Assembly: GCF_964355755.1 (NCBI RefSeq)
Contig: NC_092680.1
Coordinates: 193,001-257,000 of the forward strand
Origin: Antedon mediterranea
Taxonomy: Eukaryota; Echinodermata; Crinoidea; Comatulida; Antedonidae
Direction of reading: 5' to 3'
Length of the DNA: 64,000 nt
Positions 60,201-62,457 of the stretch are shown here, piece by piece. Each line of letters opens with the position of its first letter. Positions within the stretch are counted from its first letter, which is position 1. The translations under genes were made by a program, and so were the position numbers. The notes beneath the pieces were generated by a model that searched no databases, had not been told where the DNA came from, and saw nothing but the letters and a program-made list of their open reading frames with translations.

Positions 60201-62457
60201 TTATTGCATGAGGATTTTTGTTTTTTTATGGGTTTTGACTTATTTTGTGACATGTTATAAGTGGTTATGTAAGACAACAATTTAAGCCTTTAGGATACTT
60301 GTTTTTCATATATTTTTATGAATTGTTTAAAGTATACCTGAATATATATTTTTAACATTTTAATATTTCTTTCTTCTTGCAGTCTCTTAAGAAAATGAAC
60401 ACAAGGGATATTAAAAGACAGGACCACATATTTGGTAAAGATAACATTTTTCAAAACTGTTACTAATTAATTAGCAAACAGATTATTTATTGGTTTGGAA
60501 CCTAGAGTTTTTTTAATACATTCTTAGAATTCAGCAATTCTGATTCTCTACGACTAACTGGCAACATTAGCATAATGTTGTAAAAAAGTTGGTGTTAAAT
60601 TTACTAAATAATATAATATTAACTAGCATTGATTGACATCACATTTATATTGAATCATGTTCTATGATAATAAGGAGATGTGAAATATGCACTATGTAAA
60701 TAAATAAATAAATGAATAAGAGACAGTGCATCTTTAAAGAGCTCAAGACAACCTGTTTTGTTTGTATATTAATTTAATCTACATAAATACATGTAACAAG
60801 TATTTTAACATAAAAGTGATTGATCTTTAATTAGAATCTTCAATATAAAATAGATTAAAACCTTTCAAGAGATTAAAAACAAATGACTTAGAAACCTGCA
60901 GAAGTATCCTCGGGGACAATCGTATTATTCAGTTCCTTTTTAGTTGCCACTGATTTACCAAAACTGATTTGTTTATTCAATCTACCACAAAAGAATAGTA
61001 CAATGATTTACAATGTGTTCCCAAATCACACTTGCAAATTTGTTGAGATTATAGTTATATGTAGACACCAACGCATTGCCTGCTTGTATCCCATTATTAC
61101 TAGAGTTAGAGAAGAAGTTTATTTGTACATAATAATATTAATATAAATTTATATAGTGCACATACCACTCAAGAGTGCTTAATGCGCGTTAAAAAAAGAA
61201 TAAAAACTTGTGTTTTACTCAACTTTTAATATTAATAGTCTCTAATGTGCGATCAAGTTTTTTTCTTCATAAATTATTTGTTTCAAATTTTTTCAGAGCT
61301 TATTCAAACGGAAAAACATCATTTAAGAACGTTAAAGATAATGCAGAAGGTAAGAATGTTTATTTTAGTGTGGGCAAGTTTGATAACATTCATGTTAGGA
61401 TGATTGATTTTGTACATGTACAGTATGTTTATTTAATTATTGCATGTTAGATACTACTGTCGTATACATTAGTGCAAATGTAATTTAAAACGAGATCAAA
61501 CTCATATTCCTTAGATTTATAAAGATTTAAATTTATGTTAAATTCTTAAATTCAGTCATAAGTGTTAGAATTCAAACTGATGTCTTTTCTAAATAAGTTT
61601 TCCTTTTCCTAATGCAAAATTGGTAATGTCACACAAAAATGATCCATGGTGGTATTATATTTAGTATAAAAAACAATGGATTTTCAGTAGTTGAATGGAA
61701 GAATATTTTCAAGTTTCCAGTTTTAATGTACTGTGTTGATTTTGCTAATTTTTTAATATCATTCTTTTCAGATCTTTAGTTATGGGATGCAACATGAGGT
61801 CCACATGGAGCGTGAAGCCATCAATAAAATCTTCCCAAGTTTGAATGAGCTTGTAGAGATAGCATCATCTTTTCACAGTCGACTAAAGGAGAGACAGTCT
61901 GATTCAAATGTAGTAGATTGTATAGGAGATGTCCTTGTCAATCAGGTACATTTATTAATTAATAAATATATATTTTCTTTAAGAACTTGAAAAATAAAGT
62001 TATGAGCCATTTTGTAGTTTTAATAAAGACTTTCACTTACGCCAGAAAATAAATGAATGAAATGAAAATAATGATTTTATTTATAAAAAAGACAAAATAA
62101 AAAATTGAAGCTGGGGACAATTTATTATATAGTAAATCAATCCAGCAAAAAGAATAGTTGAGCCCTCACTACTTTATTATGCTATTTATAGAGAGTTTAA
62201 TAAATGATGCTCTAATATGTTTCAAATGTATTATTAATTTTTTTTTTTTGGCAATTTTGTTTACATAATTAGTAAATAAACATAATTATTCCAATGACTG
62301 TTTAAATATATTGACATTTTTTTTTTTTTAGTTTGATGGTGAATCTGGTGAGAAGATGGTACAGGCATATTCTTACTTTTGCAGTCGACAAAAAGAGGCT
62401 GTAAAAACTTACAAGGACTTACTTAAAACAGATCGGAAATTTCAAATATTTATAAAA
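3211..62457 (+). CDS. ARHGEF28/AKAP13-like: Rho guanine nucleotide exchange factor, AKAP13/ARHGEF28 (p190RhoGEF) family, 3' end outside window
   Basis: Twenty-nine coding exons join in phase into 1,039 codons. Residues 1-236 match the N-terminal domain of AKAP13/ARHGEF28 (FSPNEAPIY, VFSGSSLRHITLT, and an ankyrin-like APRETLLHFATRNRLTEF). Residues 237-690 are an acidic, Ser-rich linker. A C1 zinc finger (H701, C714, C717, C729, C732, H737, C741, C748) follows. PESWSATMDKK and IKRQDHIFELIQTE then lead into the DH domain (about 905 onward), which includes GDVLVNQFDGESGEKM. The conserved CR1 Glu is present. Such proteins load GTP onto RhoA and tether signalling complexes at the cytoskeleton. The rest of DH, the PH domain and the tail are missing only because the window ends. 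The start was chosen because the first exon splices in frame and has A at -3. Confidence 0.92.
3602..5060. mobile_element. Foldback element with about 270-295 bp terminal inverted repeats
   Basis: The arms at 3602-3872 and 4767-5060 are diverged inverted copies. Both contain GGCGCTAATGCAGTTTCGTA, CTCACGAGTTGTCTACA, the word TCGCGAA and GGCCTCCGTAC in mirrored order. The roughly 900 bp between them has no ORF above 60 codons. This looks like a non-autonomous DNA transposon or foldback element. The family is not identified and no target duplication is obvious. Confidence 0.7.
6161..6660. repeat. Minisatellite, 13 copies of 39 bp, G-run rich
   Basis: GACAATTC recurs every 39 bp from 6161 to 6629. 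The main variants are ttCAGG/ttCCGG and gACACA/gAGACA. Because 39 is a multiple of three and the unit lacks stops, long open frames appear on both strands (13-residue period); these are not genes. Each plus-strand unit has four GGG runs within about 25 nt. Confidence 0.95.
7249..7554. repeat. Minisatellite, 17 identical copies of 18 bp
   Basis: The unit CTACCAATGCGCCGTAAT is repeated exactly 17 times (306 bp) with no visible mismatch, implying recent expansion or homogenisation. The six-residue repeats readable on both strands are artefacts of a unit length divisible by three. Confidence 0.97.
10050..10325. repeat. GC-richer patch, possible transposon fragment
   Basis: This part of intron 1 is clearly less AT-rich than its surroundings, with words such as GGGGCCGTCAAGGGGGATGA and CCGTGCCATGCGGTC. 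It ends near GATAAGGGATGTTAAACTG, which resembles the 3' part of some SINE-like repeats. No ORF or terminal repeat is seen; the identity is a guess. Confidence 0.25.
10420..10466 (+). CDS. ARHGEF28/AKAP13-like: RhoGEF exon 2 (residues 15-30)
   Basis: TTTTTTCAG acceptor, GTAAGT donor, 47 nt. It encodes CDGLRMAFSPNEAPIY; the 'SP-EAP-Y' core is shared with vertebrate AKAP13/ARHGEF28. Confidence 0.88.
14105..14735. mobile_element. Non-autonomous DNA transposon flanked by TTAA (piggyBac-type duplication)
   Basis: TTAA at 14101-14104 and 14736-14739 bracket an element with imperfect inverted ends (AGACCCCTTCCCTGC on the left, AGCCCCATTCCCTAC on the right read in complement). The GC-richer centre (14250-14590) has palindromic 'taggcctagcctagctagg' words. 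The TTAA duplication suggests piggyBac, but TTAA is common in this DNA. A related end appears to lie near 20300. Confidence 0.5.
14803..14866. repeat. Short tandem duplication (about 28-30 bp x 2)
   Basis: CAGAGTGCTACAGTAGTAGT followed by CATAAA occurs twice in tandem. Confidence 0.8.
15345..15706. repeat. Minisatellite, about 5 copies of 72 bp
   Basis: The unit carries GCATCTTTTCATATTTGATG and ACAGTATGACGTAATTAACT and recurs every 72 bp; the first copy is partly truncated. The minus-strand 24-residue repeat readable here is an artefact of the unit length. Confidence 0.93.
16147..16296. mobile_element. MITE family A, copy 1
   Basis: It begins CTCTGTCTACACTATCAAAC and ends with a mirrored TTGATAGTGTA, and is nearly palindromic throughout (ATGTGATGTGCCC and mirrored). 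It shares ends and interior with copies at 43935-44068 and 55231-55369. The right terminus has diverged (TGTACAGTAG). Confidence 0.75.
16940..17090 (+). CDS. ARHGEF28/AKAP13-like: RhoGEF exon 3 (residues 31-80)
   Basis: CAG acceptor, GTAAGA donor, 151 nt. It encodes GGGTLVIAFSEDSILPDAST, then VVFSGSSLRHITLTQQINR. The 'VF-GS-LRH-T' motif matches the AKAP13/ARHGEF28 N-terminal domain. Confidence 0.93.
17091..18038 (+). other. RhoGEF intron 3 (948 bp)
   Basis: AT-rich intron. I see no repeat array, transposon end or RNA gene in it. Confidence 0.75.
18039..18323 (+). CDS. ARHGEF28/AKAP13-like: RhoGEF exon 4 (residues 81-175)
   Basis: TTTGTAG acceptor and a weak GTTTGG donor, 285 nt. It encodes GHNAFETVSLTVQTSS, then HIARFLANSSHDPNALNHVD and LPHSWRMLEYSEHINQ. 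It aligns by eye with the AKAP13 segment (APGH..CETV..., AAQFLA...ALN, FRHLKLP..W). The weak donor is accepted because exon 5 continues in frame. Confidence 0.92.
18529..18712 (+). CDS. ARHGEF28/AKAP13-like: RhoGEF exon 5 (residues 176-236, ankyrin-like)
   Basis: TTCCAG acceptor, GTAAGT donor. It encodes APRETLLHFATRNRLTEFAL, then LNLPNQHNELPIQLARERGL. This is the ankyrin-like segment preserved in AKAP13/ARHGEF28 (PRETL-HFA-R.., ...LALERG). Confidence 0.94.
19316..19446. repeat. Degenerate tandem repeat, about 26 bp x 5
   Basis: Variants of TCTCTAGTTTATCTTTGGAC followed by TGTAAT recur five times with substitutions. Confidence 0.75.
19889..20016. mobile_element. Hairpin MITE-like palindrome
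   Basis: ATAGATCATATTATAAATCA (from 19889) is mirrored by TATGACTTATAATATGATCTAT, which ends at 20016. The arms of about 55-60 bp are separated by about 14 bp and diverge slightly. The DNA could fold into one long hairpin. It is probably a MITE; no target duplication was established. Confidence 0.6.
21983..22040. repeat. 30-bp tandem duplication
   Basis: AATCACTCAAGTGGTTGACT followed by TAGAAATCAT occurs twice in direct succession. Confidence 0.9.
22763..23106. repeat. Pyrimidine-rich minisatellite, about 22-25 bp x 13
   Basis: TTTCTGCGGTAATCATCTCC followed by a variable TCC/TC run is repeated with unit-length variation. Just upstream (22709-22742), CTCCCTCGAATAAACGT occurs twice. Confidence 0.9.
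23571..24708. repeat. Minisatellite, about 14-15 copies of 77 bp with an internal palindrome
   Basis: Each unit contains CTAGTACTGTATTAGTACTA followed by G (a near-palindrome), then GTTGGTACTGATAGTGTACT and a TGATGGTGGTAACGAAT tail. Copies differ by small indels (GAGTACTAG versus GAGTAG) and by GGTGATAACAAAT versus GGTGGTAACGAAT variants. One early copy lacks the tail. Confidence 0.95.
25658..26555. mobile_element. Non-autonomous DNA transposon, about 37-bp TIRs, possible TTAT duplication
   Basis: The left end CGCCCGTATTCTTAAACTGG (25658) is mirrored at the right end by AAGAATACGGGCG (ends 26555), with about 37 bp of similarity. TTAT flanks both sides (25654-25657, 26556-26559). Sub-terminal regions carry repeated AGTTCGA/TCGAAGT words. 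The interior has a GC-rich patch (26040-26220) and no ORF. TIRs of the type CCCGTATTC are found in several cut-and-paste families; the superfamily is not assigned. Confidence 0.8.
26828..27044. repeat. Minisatellite, 5 copies of 43 bp
   Basis: ACCTGTGACCCACAATTGTC followed by CAATCAAATGAATTTATTTAGGT is repeated five times with one or two substitutions in total. Confidence 0.96.
29106..29233 (+). CDS. ARHGEF28/AKAP13-like: RhoGEF exon 6 (residues 237-279)
   Basis: TTTTTGTAG acceptor, GTATGT donor, 128 nt. It encodes NQALGKRKDFEIDVFCRGPL, then TARRHRSGTISVSYNLKE. It is basic and Ser-rich. The exact phase fit on both sides supports it. Confidence 0.85.
30952..31202. repeat. Tandem repeat, 3.3 copies of 76 bp
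   Basis: CATCTGAACACATATTTAAC recurs at 30952, 31028, 31104 and 31180. Each unit contains TATTATTTATTCCTCCATGT. Confidence 0.95.
31237..31344. repeat. 54-bp tandem duplication
   Basis: TAAACAGAATAGCATCTTAC...GGTGTACTGAGATT occurs twice, at 31237 and 31291. Confidence 0.95.
32438..32545 (+). CDS. ARHGEF28/AKAP13-like: RhoGEF exon 7 (residues 280-315)
   Basis: TTTTTAG acceptor, GTAGGT donor, 108 nt. It encodes NEQIQMLQEVLTFTRVEDPP, then QQKVIMHHHRAQGNSL. The phase is consistent on both sides. Confidence 0.85.
32546..32984 (+). other. RhoGEF intron 7 (439 bp)
   Basis: AT-rich intron with no repeat or element visible. Confidence 0.75.
32985..33092 (+). CDS. ARHGEF28/AKAP13-like: RhoGEF exon 8 (residues 316-351, acidic run)
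   Basis: 108 nt. It encodes YGIHQ, then an uninterrupted Glu/Asp run (EEEEDEEEDDEEF) and VECLDRTPTQNLSNNVL. The GAAGAAGAA-type codons make this a coding trinucleotide-like tract. Confidence 0.85.
33093..33930 (+). other. RhoGEF intron 8 (838 bp)
   Basis: It is dominated by the polypyrimidine 26-bp minisatellite, which ends about 50 bp before the exon 9 acceptor. Confidence 0.85.
33240..33880. repeat. Polypyrimidine minisatellite, about 24 copies of 26 bp
   Basis: Units of TTTTCATTATCATTG plus TTTTCTCTTTA/TTTTCCCTTCA variants repeat with a period of about 26 bp (a few shorter units). The unit has no stop in any plus frame, which creates three overlapping 190-350 codon Ser/Phe/Ile-rich open frames that are not proteins. 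The last part of the largest open frame accidentally covers real exon 9. Confidence 0.95.
33931..34013 (+). CDS. ARHGEF28/AKAP13-like: RhoGEF exon 9 (residues 352-379, coiled-coil-like)
   Basis: TTTACAG acceptor, GTAAGG donor, 83 nt. It encodes QASMQKLQQITSQVQDFQDS, then NRQELMGQ. It is Gln-rich and helical in character. AKAP13 has a comparable short 'Q-LMK--LKQM' helix in this region (recalled). Confidence 0.88.
34014..34617 (+). other. RhoGEF intron 9 (604 bp)
   Basis: It contains the 63-bp array at 34184-34440; the rest is plain intron sequence. Confidence 0.7.
34184..34440. repeat. Tandem repeat, 4 copies of 63 bp
   Basis: TACTCACCAATGTTCTACAC followed by TTTCTTAACAAAATCCCCCT and ATACAGGATTTGA repeats four times with a few substitutions. 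Confidence 0.95.
34618..34696 (+). CDS. ARHGEF28/AKAP13-like: RhoGEF exon 10 (residues 380-405), predicted from phase
   Basis: TTTTTCTGCATTAG acceptor, GTTGGT donor, 79 nt. It encodes ASRRENLSRFSCSCPSLVDK, then DGQSNS. I propose it because exon 9 ends in phase 0 while exon 11 can only start in phase 1. This stop-free segment has the matching phases at both ends. It has no similarity that I recognise. Confidence 0.6.
34990..35236 (+). CDS. ARHGEF28/AKAP13-like: RhoGEF exon 11 (residues 406-487, Ser/acid-rich linker)
   Basis: It encodes VSLRAIASFNEEDEDDSAES, then SISEPSAHRKSSLSSGEEEH, and ends at GTTAGT in phase 2. The acceptor is either AAACCAG (start 34990) or TTCAAG (start 34978); both keep the frame and differ by four codons. 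RSISEPSAHRKSS looks like a possible phosphorylation or 14-3-3 type site (inference). Confidence 0.85.
35237..36531 (+). other. RhoGEF intron 11 (1.3 kb)
   Basis: Short open frames here (such as 35252-35652) have no family resemblance or splice support. I see no repeat array. Confidence 0.7.
36532..36647 (+). CDS. ARHGEF28/AKAP13-like: RhoGEF exon 12 (residues 488-526)
   Basis: ATTGATAG acceptor, GTAAGA donor, 116 nt. It encodes SKSLGHLADGQLSDDEFQDA, then NDRTPSSKSLHSQSNGQTQ. The Ser codon is split across the junction with exon 11. Confidence 0.87.
36774..37555. repeat. Minisatellite, 17 copies of 46 bp
   Basis: TGAATGTCTACTTATAATAC followed by TAGTAGTAATAACACTACCATTCTAT is repeated 17 times. 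The only frequent variant is AACACTACC/AACCCTACC. The copies are almost identical. Confidence 0.97.
37656..37744. repeat. About 42-bp tandem duplication
   Basis: AACCATTTGGCCGAGCCACA followed by AAAGTTTACATTTAACTATTAA occurs twice. Confidence 0.93.
38226..38344. repeat. Tandem repeat, 3 copies of 38 bp
   Basis: TAGTTCATTTTACGTTGATT followed by GTATTGAGTCCAGTGTTT is repeated at 38226, 38264 and 38302. Confidence 0.95.
39104..39380. repeat. Tandem repeat, 5 copies of about 55 bp
   Basis: TAAGTATAAATCAGTCTTTG followed by GTGAATTATATTAACTAGTATAATATATGTCATTTT recurs five times with G/A variation in GGTGAA/GGTAAA. Confidence 0.93.
40385..40985. repeat. Irregular tandem repeats containing (TTAGGG)n telomere-type blocks
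   Basis: Six to seven units share GACAGTTAATACAAATTATG and ATACTATTTGGTATCTGTGT, followed by one to three copies of TTAGGG and TTTATAGAGGGACAACA. Later units lose an internal segment and gain AAGGGGGTGGGGTTGGGACA. TTAGGG is the usual metazoan telomere repeat, so these are interstitial telomere-like blocks within an intronic minisatellite. Confidence 0.92.
42411..42486. repeat. 38-bp tandem duplication
   Basis: ATTTATGAAAAGGAACCATT followed by ATATATATGTTGCTTCAG occurs at 42411 and 42449. Confidence 0.95.
42892..43047. repeat. Tandem repeat, 5 copies of 30 bp
   Basis: AGTATTGAACATGTACAGCT followed by CAATGATAAA is repeated five times, with alternating AATAGT and AAAAGT/AAAATA joins. Confidence 0.94.
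43134..43221. repeat. 39-bp tandem duplication
   Basis: GGCATCTTCTCTATACTGTT followed by TGTGGAGAGATATCTGGAA occurs twice plus a partial third copy, shortly before exon 13. Confidence 0.93.
43299..43357 (+). CDS. ARHGEF28/AKAP13-like: RhoGEF exon 13 (residues 527-546)
   Basis: TTTTTCAG acceptor, GTAAGT donor, 59 nt. It encodes NSQKEEMVCDSRSSSIGSQL, and joins in frame on both sides. Confidence 0.87.
43358..44198 (+). other. RhoGEF intron 13 (841 bp)
   Basis: It contains MITE family A copy 2 (43935-44068). At 43391-43490, AAAGCCTTGTTCACACTGG and mirrored GACCATTGTTCCCACTTGG-like words hint at another decayed MITE. Confidence 0.65.
43935..44068. mobile_element. MITE family A, copy 2
   Basis: It starts CTCTGTCTACACTATCAAAT and ends AAAGTTTGATAGTGTAGACA. 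The interior (ATATTTGGGCACATCACAC) is shared with copies 1 and 3. The copy is nearly symmetrical, non-coding and about 134 bp. Confidence 0.8.
44199..44289 (+). CDS. ARHGEF28/AKAP13-like: RhoGEF exon 14 (residues 547-576)
   Basis: CACCAG acceptor, GTATGT donor, 91 nt. It encodes AVDESIDMVNLGPLESVPKV, then RLRSNKDREK. Confidence 0.87.
44290..44696 (+). other. RhoGEF intron 14 (407 bp)
   Basis: AT-rich intron with a short G-rich run near 44584-44600 (GGGGGTGGGGGAGGGG). Nothing else is seen. Confidence 0.7.
44697..44733 (+). CDS. ARHGEF28/AKAP13-like: RhoGEF exon 15 (residues 577-588, 37-nt microexon)
   Basis: TAACTAG acceptor, GTAAGT donor. It encodes RQNRSVSMFEPT. It is short, but both splice sites and both phases fit. 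RSVS is a possible basophilic kinase site. Confidence 0.82.
44734..45524 (+). other. RhoGEF intron 15 (791 bp)
   Basis: Non-coding. It includes a hairpin-forming segment at 44946-45007; otherwise featureless and T-rich. Confidence 0.7.
44946..45007. repeat. Short inverted repeat (about 24-bp arms)
   Basis: CCAGGGAGATGTAAAATAAT is mirrored by ATTTATTTTACATATCCCTGG around an AT-rich loop. It may be a solo MITE remnant. Confidence 0.6.
45525..45578 (+). CDS. ARHGEF28/AKAP13-like: RhoGEF exon 16 (residues 589-606)
   Basis: TTTACAG acceptor, GTAAGT donor, 54 nt. It encodes PKAHSTSHPKPKTIADH. The Met before it and the Gln after it are split codons. Confidence 0.84.
45579..46998 (+). other. RhoGEF intron 16 (1.4 kb)
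   Basis: It holds the 5S-rRNA-derived sequence (46660-46750), an AT-rich degenerate repeat (45910-46050, variants of AATGATATACCACTATTCA) and a small hairpin (about 45650-45680). No exon was found. Confidence 0.75.
46660..46750 (+). mobile_element. 5S-rRNA-derived sequence (pseudogene or SINE3-type head)
   Basis: AGTTAAGCAACGTTGGGCCT, then GGTTAGAGCTTGGATGGGAG and ACC match the internal promoter half of 5S rRNA (A box, intermediate element, C box). CACACGGCTTTACCACCTCAG matches the 5' end. The 3' end diverges after about 46740, and the middle has lost the usual GATCTCGTCTGATC block. It is not a functional 5S gene. Downstream sequence to about 46830 could be a SINE body. Confidence 0.75.
46999..47198 (+). 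CDS. ARHGEF28/AKAP13-like: RhoGEF exon 17 (residues 607-673)
   Basis: TTATAG acceptor, GTATGT donor, 200 nt. It encodes ISKITSEEVPMESDELEGDP, then SRRRKQARMSLTEFLGDPRN and EERTDIIKRDNQPKH. It is highly charged, and the Arg-rich SRRRKQARMSL resembles a basophilic kinase site or nuclear signal (inference). Confidence 0.9.
47199..47586 (+). other. RhoGEF intron 17 (388 bp)
   Basis: Short AT-rich intron; nothing notable seen. Confidence 0.7.
47587..47639 (+). CDS. ARHGEF28/AKAP13-like: RhoGEF exon 18 (residues 674-691)
   Basis: 53 nt. It encodes RNPMRKFSFLKQKTKKEK, a basic stretch leading into the C1 domain. The donor is GTAAGT. Confidence 0.88.
47640..47950 (+). other. RhoGEF intron 18 (311 bp)
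   Basis: The last 110 bases are a T/G-rich tandem repeat running up to the acceptor. Confidence 0.8.
47840..47948. repeat. Tandem repeat of about 17-35 bp abutting the exon 19 acceptor
   Basis: GTTGGTTTTACTTACGTGTT and GGTTTTACGTGGTCT alternate three times and run into TTACTTGCAG, so the 3' splice site and its pyrimidine tract lie within the repeat. Confidence 0.85.
47951..48068 (+). CDS. ARHGEF28/AKAP13-like: RhoGEF exon 19 (residues 692-730, first half of C1 finger)
   Basis: It encodes KEREENRAKHQFVGVVFSNN, then KKCHQCEKSVTNKDALQCS. The H-x12-C-x2-C spacing (H701, C714, C717) opens a C1 zinc finger as in AKAP13, ARHGEF28 and GEF-H1. Confidence 0.93.
48092..48136. repeat. 23-bp tandem duplication
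   Basis: AGTAACACCCTGTATTTAGT followed by TGC occurs twice just after exon 19. Confidence 0.9.
48217..48247. repeat. (AT)n microsatellite
   Basis: About 15 AT dinucleotides, in intron 19 (48069-48427). Nothing else is seen in that 359-bp intron. Confidence 0.9.
48428..48507 (+). CDS. ARHGEF28/AKAP13-like: RhoGEF exon 20 (residues 731-757, second half of C1 finger)
   Basis: It encodes ICQVIVHNSSCKDNVVSCTK, then PSRHPKQ. With exon 19 the ligands are C729, C732, H737, C741 and C748. The H-x3-C spacing has one residue more than the usual H-x2-C. VHN.C(K/R)D....CTK matches GEF-H1 from memory. Confidence 0.92.
48924..49727. repeat. Minisatellite, 12 copies of 67 bp with dimeric variant order
   Basis: Units start at 48924, 48991, 49058, 49125 and every 67 bp to 49661. 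Each contains TTATCTGCAATTGATATTGC and GGATAATCCTTGATTGATTG. The only obvious variant is GTTATCT versus GCTATCT at the unit start. Its order is T T T C T C T C T C T C. Confidence 0.97.
50435..50695. repeat. Tandem repeat, 2.5-3 copies of 90 bp
   Basis: CTTTTATCAATATTGCCACA followed by TCTCCTACCCTACTATCAAC and CACTACACTTTTAGGTAGGTC recurs at 50435, 50525 and 50615; the last copy has diverged. Confidence 0.93.
52297..52351 (+). CDS. ARHGEF28/AKAP13-like: RhoGEF exon 21 (residues 758-775)
   Basis: TTGTAATAG acceptor, GTATTG donor, 55 nt. It encodes IQRSTTSFKERTVSTKPS, Ser/Thr-rich. It is moderately supported, with phases 0 then 1 fitting both neighbours. Confidence 0.78.
52352..52723 (+). other. 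RhoGEF intron 21 (372 bp)
   Basis: AT-rich; nothing notable seen. Confidence 0.7.
52724..52788 (+). CDS. ARHGEF28/AKAP13-like: RhoGEF exon 22 (residues 776-797)
   Basis: CTTATAG acceptor, GTAAGT donor, 65 nt. It encodes ALHPSHSVRERPKSMLPSTL, then GM. Confidence 0.84.
53705..53773. repeat. Left direct repeat flanking the SINE cluster (about 70 bp)
   Basis: AAATATAATGCTTTTCATCA followed by GCCAGAGAGAAACTTCATAG and TACTGATATACAT recurs at 54437-54506 with a few differences, bracketing about 660 bp of inserted sequence. Confidence 0.85.
53801..53890 (+). mobile_element. SINE tail fragment (copy 1)
   Basis: TCGTTTCAAAAATTAATTAA then GTGTATCACCGGGCGGTTTG and ATTTCTATGCCTGTTGTGT match the tail of the full SINE at 54072-54253. 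The tRNA-like head is missing. Confidence 0.75.
54072..54253 (+). mobile_element. tRNA-derived SINE, full copy
   Basis: Positions 54072-54143 fold as a 72-nt tRNA cloverleaf: acceptor GCCCCAG/TTGGGGC, D arm GTCT/GGGC, anticodon stem ACTGC/GCAGA with one mismatch and loop ATATCAA, T arm CCGAG-TTCGAGT-CTCGG. A TTTTT pol III stop follows at 54146. The anticodon position reads ATC, which is not a normal eukaryotic Asp anticodon. The tail (CCGGGCGGTTTGGAATTTAT...) is shared with copies 1 and 3, so I call it a SINE rather than a tRNA gene. Confidence 0.75.
54311..54437 (-). mobile_element. SINE, inverted truncated copy (copy 3)
   Basis: On the minus strand it has GCAGGCGGTCCGAGTTCGAG (3' half of the tRNA-like head), the ACTTTTTCTCATTCTC stop and the CACCGGGCGGTTTAGAATTA tail. 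It is inverted relative to copy 2, so the two could pair as a hairpin in the pre-mRNA. Confidence 0.75.
54437..54506. repeat. Right direct repeat flanking the SINE cluster (about 70 bp)
   Basis: This is a direct copy of 53705-53773 with small differences (AATGTAAAACACACAG versus AATATAAAACACAG). Confidence 0.85.
54945..55010. repeat. About 32-37 bp tandem duplication
   Basis: GCAAAATGTGCACTTTAGTG followed by ACAGAGGTTGTA occurs twice. Confidence 0.85.
55231..55369. mobile_element. MITE family A, copy 3 (best-preserved ends)
   Basis: The left end GCTCTGTCTACACTATCAAA and the right end TTTGATAGTGTAGACAGAAC are near-perfect inverted repeats of about 22 bp. The interior is related to copies 1 and 2. 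It lies about 115 bp before exon 23. Confidence 0.85.
55484..55545 (+). CDS. ARHGEF28/AKAP13-like: RhoGEF exon 23 (residues 798-817)
   Basis: TCTTTAG acceptor, GTATGT donor, 62 nt. It encodes INVNNSSPDVKAFHRTSFIA and ends in a split Ser codon. The donor is followed after 15 bp by a Helitron. Confidence 0.87.
55561..57098 (+). mobile_element. Non-autonomous Helitron, 1,538 bp
   Basis: The 5' end TCTATATATAAATTTACGTA (55561) begins with TC directly after an A. The 3' end is a GGTACGC/GCGTACC hairpin with GAGCGAAGTGA in the loop, then ATCTAG. It ends in CTAG (57095-57098) directly before a T. TC...CTRR termini, a subterminal hairpin, insertion between A and T, and no target duplication are the standard Helitron hallmarks. 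No Rep/helicase ORF is present. It carries an internal 241-bp tandem duplication. Confidence 0.85.
56223..56699. repeat. Tandem duplication of about 241 bp inside the Helitron
   Basis: AGGCCCTACTGTTATA...CAGTTGCTTCTCAA...GGTACGTGTATCGTTACATG...ATTTATAGGCCT occurs twice, starting at about 56223 and 56464. A weaker third copy begins near 56161. Confidence 0.92.
57332..57379 (+). CDS. ARHGEF28/AKAP13-like: RhoGEF exon 24 (residues 818-833)
   Basis: TTTTTATAG acceptor, GTAAGT donor, 48 nt. It encodes RMEDTTDADMTLINP, with split Ser and Arg codons at its ends. Confidence 0.83.
57380..58591 (+). other. RhoGEF intron 24 (1.2 kb)
   Basis: Two overlapping minus-strand open frames (58021-58338 and 58302-58532) are not recognisable as any family. 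They may be a decayed transposon frame or chance. No repeat array was seen. Confidence 0.6.
58592..58802 (+). CDS. ARHGEF28/AKAP13-like: RhoGEF exon 25 (residues 834-904, lead-in to DH)
   Basis: TTCATCATTGAG acceptor, GTATAT donor, 211 nt. It encodes HPLHASPHILRRGTAIVDSD, then an acidic stretch and GPEPESWSATMDKK. The 'PESWS--(V/M)D' motif sits just before the DH domain in AKAP13 and ARHGEF28. Confidence 0.9.
58803..60382 (+). other. RhoGEF intron 25 (1.6 kb)
   Basis: It contains the piggyBac-like element (59017-59621); the rest is AT-rich. Confidence 0.8.
59017..59621. mobile_element. Non-autonomous piggyBac-like transposon, 605 bp, TTAA duplication
   Basis: TTAA at 59013-59016 and 59622-59625 bracket inverted ends (left CACATTGACTGCCAAGGC, right GCCGTGGCAGTGAACGTG). 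TTAA targets and ends of the form CAC.TT.ACTGCCA are characteristic of piggyBac-superfamily MITEs. The palindromic word GACGTATAAATACGTC and variants occur four times inside, at both subterminal regions. There is no transposase ORF. Confidence 0.82.
60383..60434 (+). CDS. ARHGEF28/AKAP13-like: RhoGEF exon 26 (residues 905-921, DH start)
   Basis: TTCTTGCAG acceptor, GTAAAG donor, 52 nt. It encodes SLKKMNTRDIKRQDHIF. 'IKRQ..I(F/Y)ELIQTE' opens the DH domain in the AKAP13/ARHGEF2/18/28 subfamily. Confidence 0.93.
60435..61296 (+). other. RhoGEF intron 26 (862 bp)
   Basis: Apart from a short AAAT microsatellite (about 60698-60716), nothing notable was seen. Confidence 0.7.
61297..61349 (+). CDS. 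ARHGEF28/AKAP13-like: RhoGEF exon 27 (residues 922-939, DH CR1)
   Basis: TTTTTCAG acceptor, GTAAGA donor, 53 nt. It encodes ELIQTEKHHLRTLKIMQK. This is conserved region 1 of the DH domain, which contacts switch I of Rho; the key Glu of E(L)IQTE is kept. Confidence 0.95.
61350..61771 (+). other. RhoGEF intron 27 (422 bp)
   Basis: AT-rich; nothing notable seen. Confidence 0.7.
61772..61945 (+). CDS. ARHGEF28/AKAP13-like: RhoGEF exon 28 (residues 940-997, DH middle)
   Basis: TTTTCAG acceptor, GTACAT donor, 174 nt. It encodes IFSYGMQHEVHMEREAINKI, then FPSLNELVEIASSFHSRLKE and IGDVLVNQ. FP.L.ELI.IH..F..RL.ER and IGDVLVNQF are hallmark DH residues of this subfamily. Confidence 0.95.
61946..62331 (+). 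other. RhoGEF intron 28 (386 bp)
   Basis: AT-rich, with a long poly-T acceptor tract; nothing else seen. Confidence 0.75.
62332..62457 (+). CDS. ARHGEF28/AKAP13-like: RhoGEF exon 29 (residues 998-1039, DH; last exon in window)
   Basis: Poly-T then TAG acceptor, GTAAGA donor, 126 nt. It encodes FDGESGEKMVQAYSYFCSRQ, then KEAVKTYKDLLKTDRKFQIF and IK. It matches the AKAP13 stretch F-GE-AE---YG-FC...KD....D-RFQ-F-K. The remaining DH helices (CR3) must lie downstream. Confidence 0.95.
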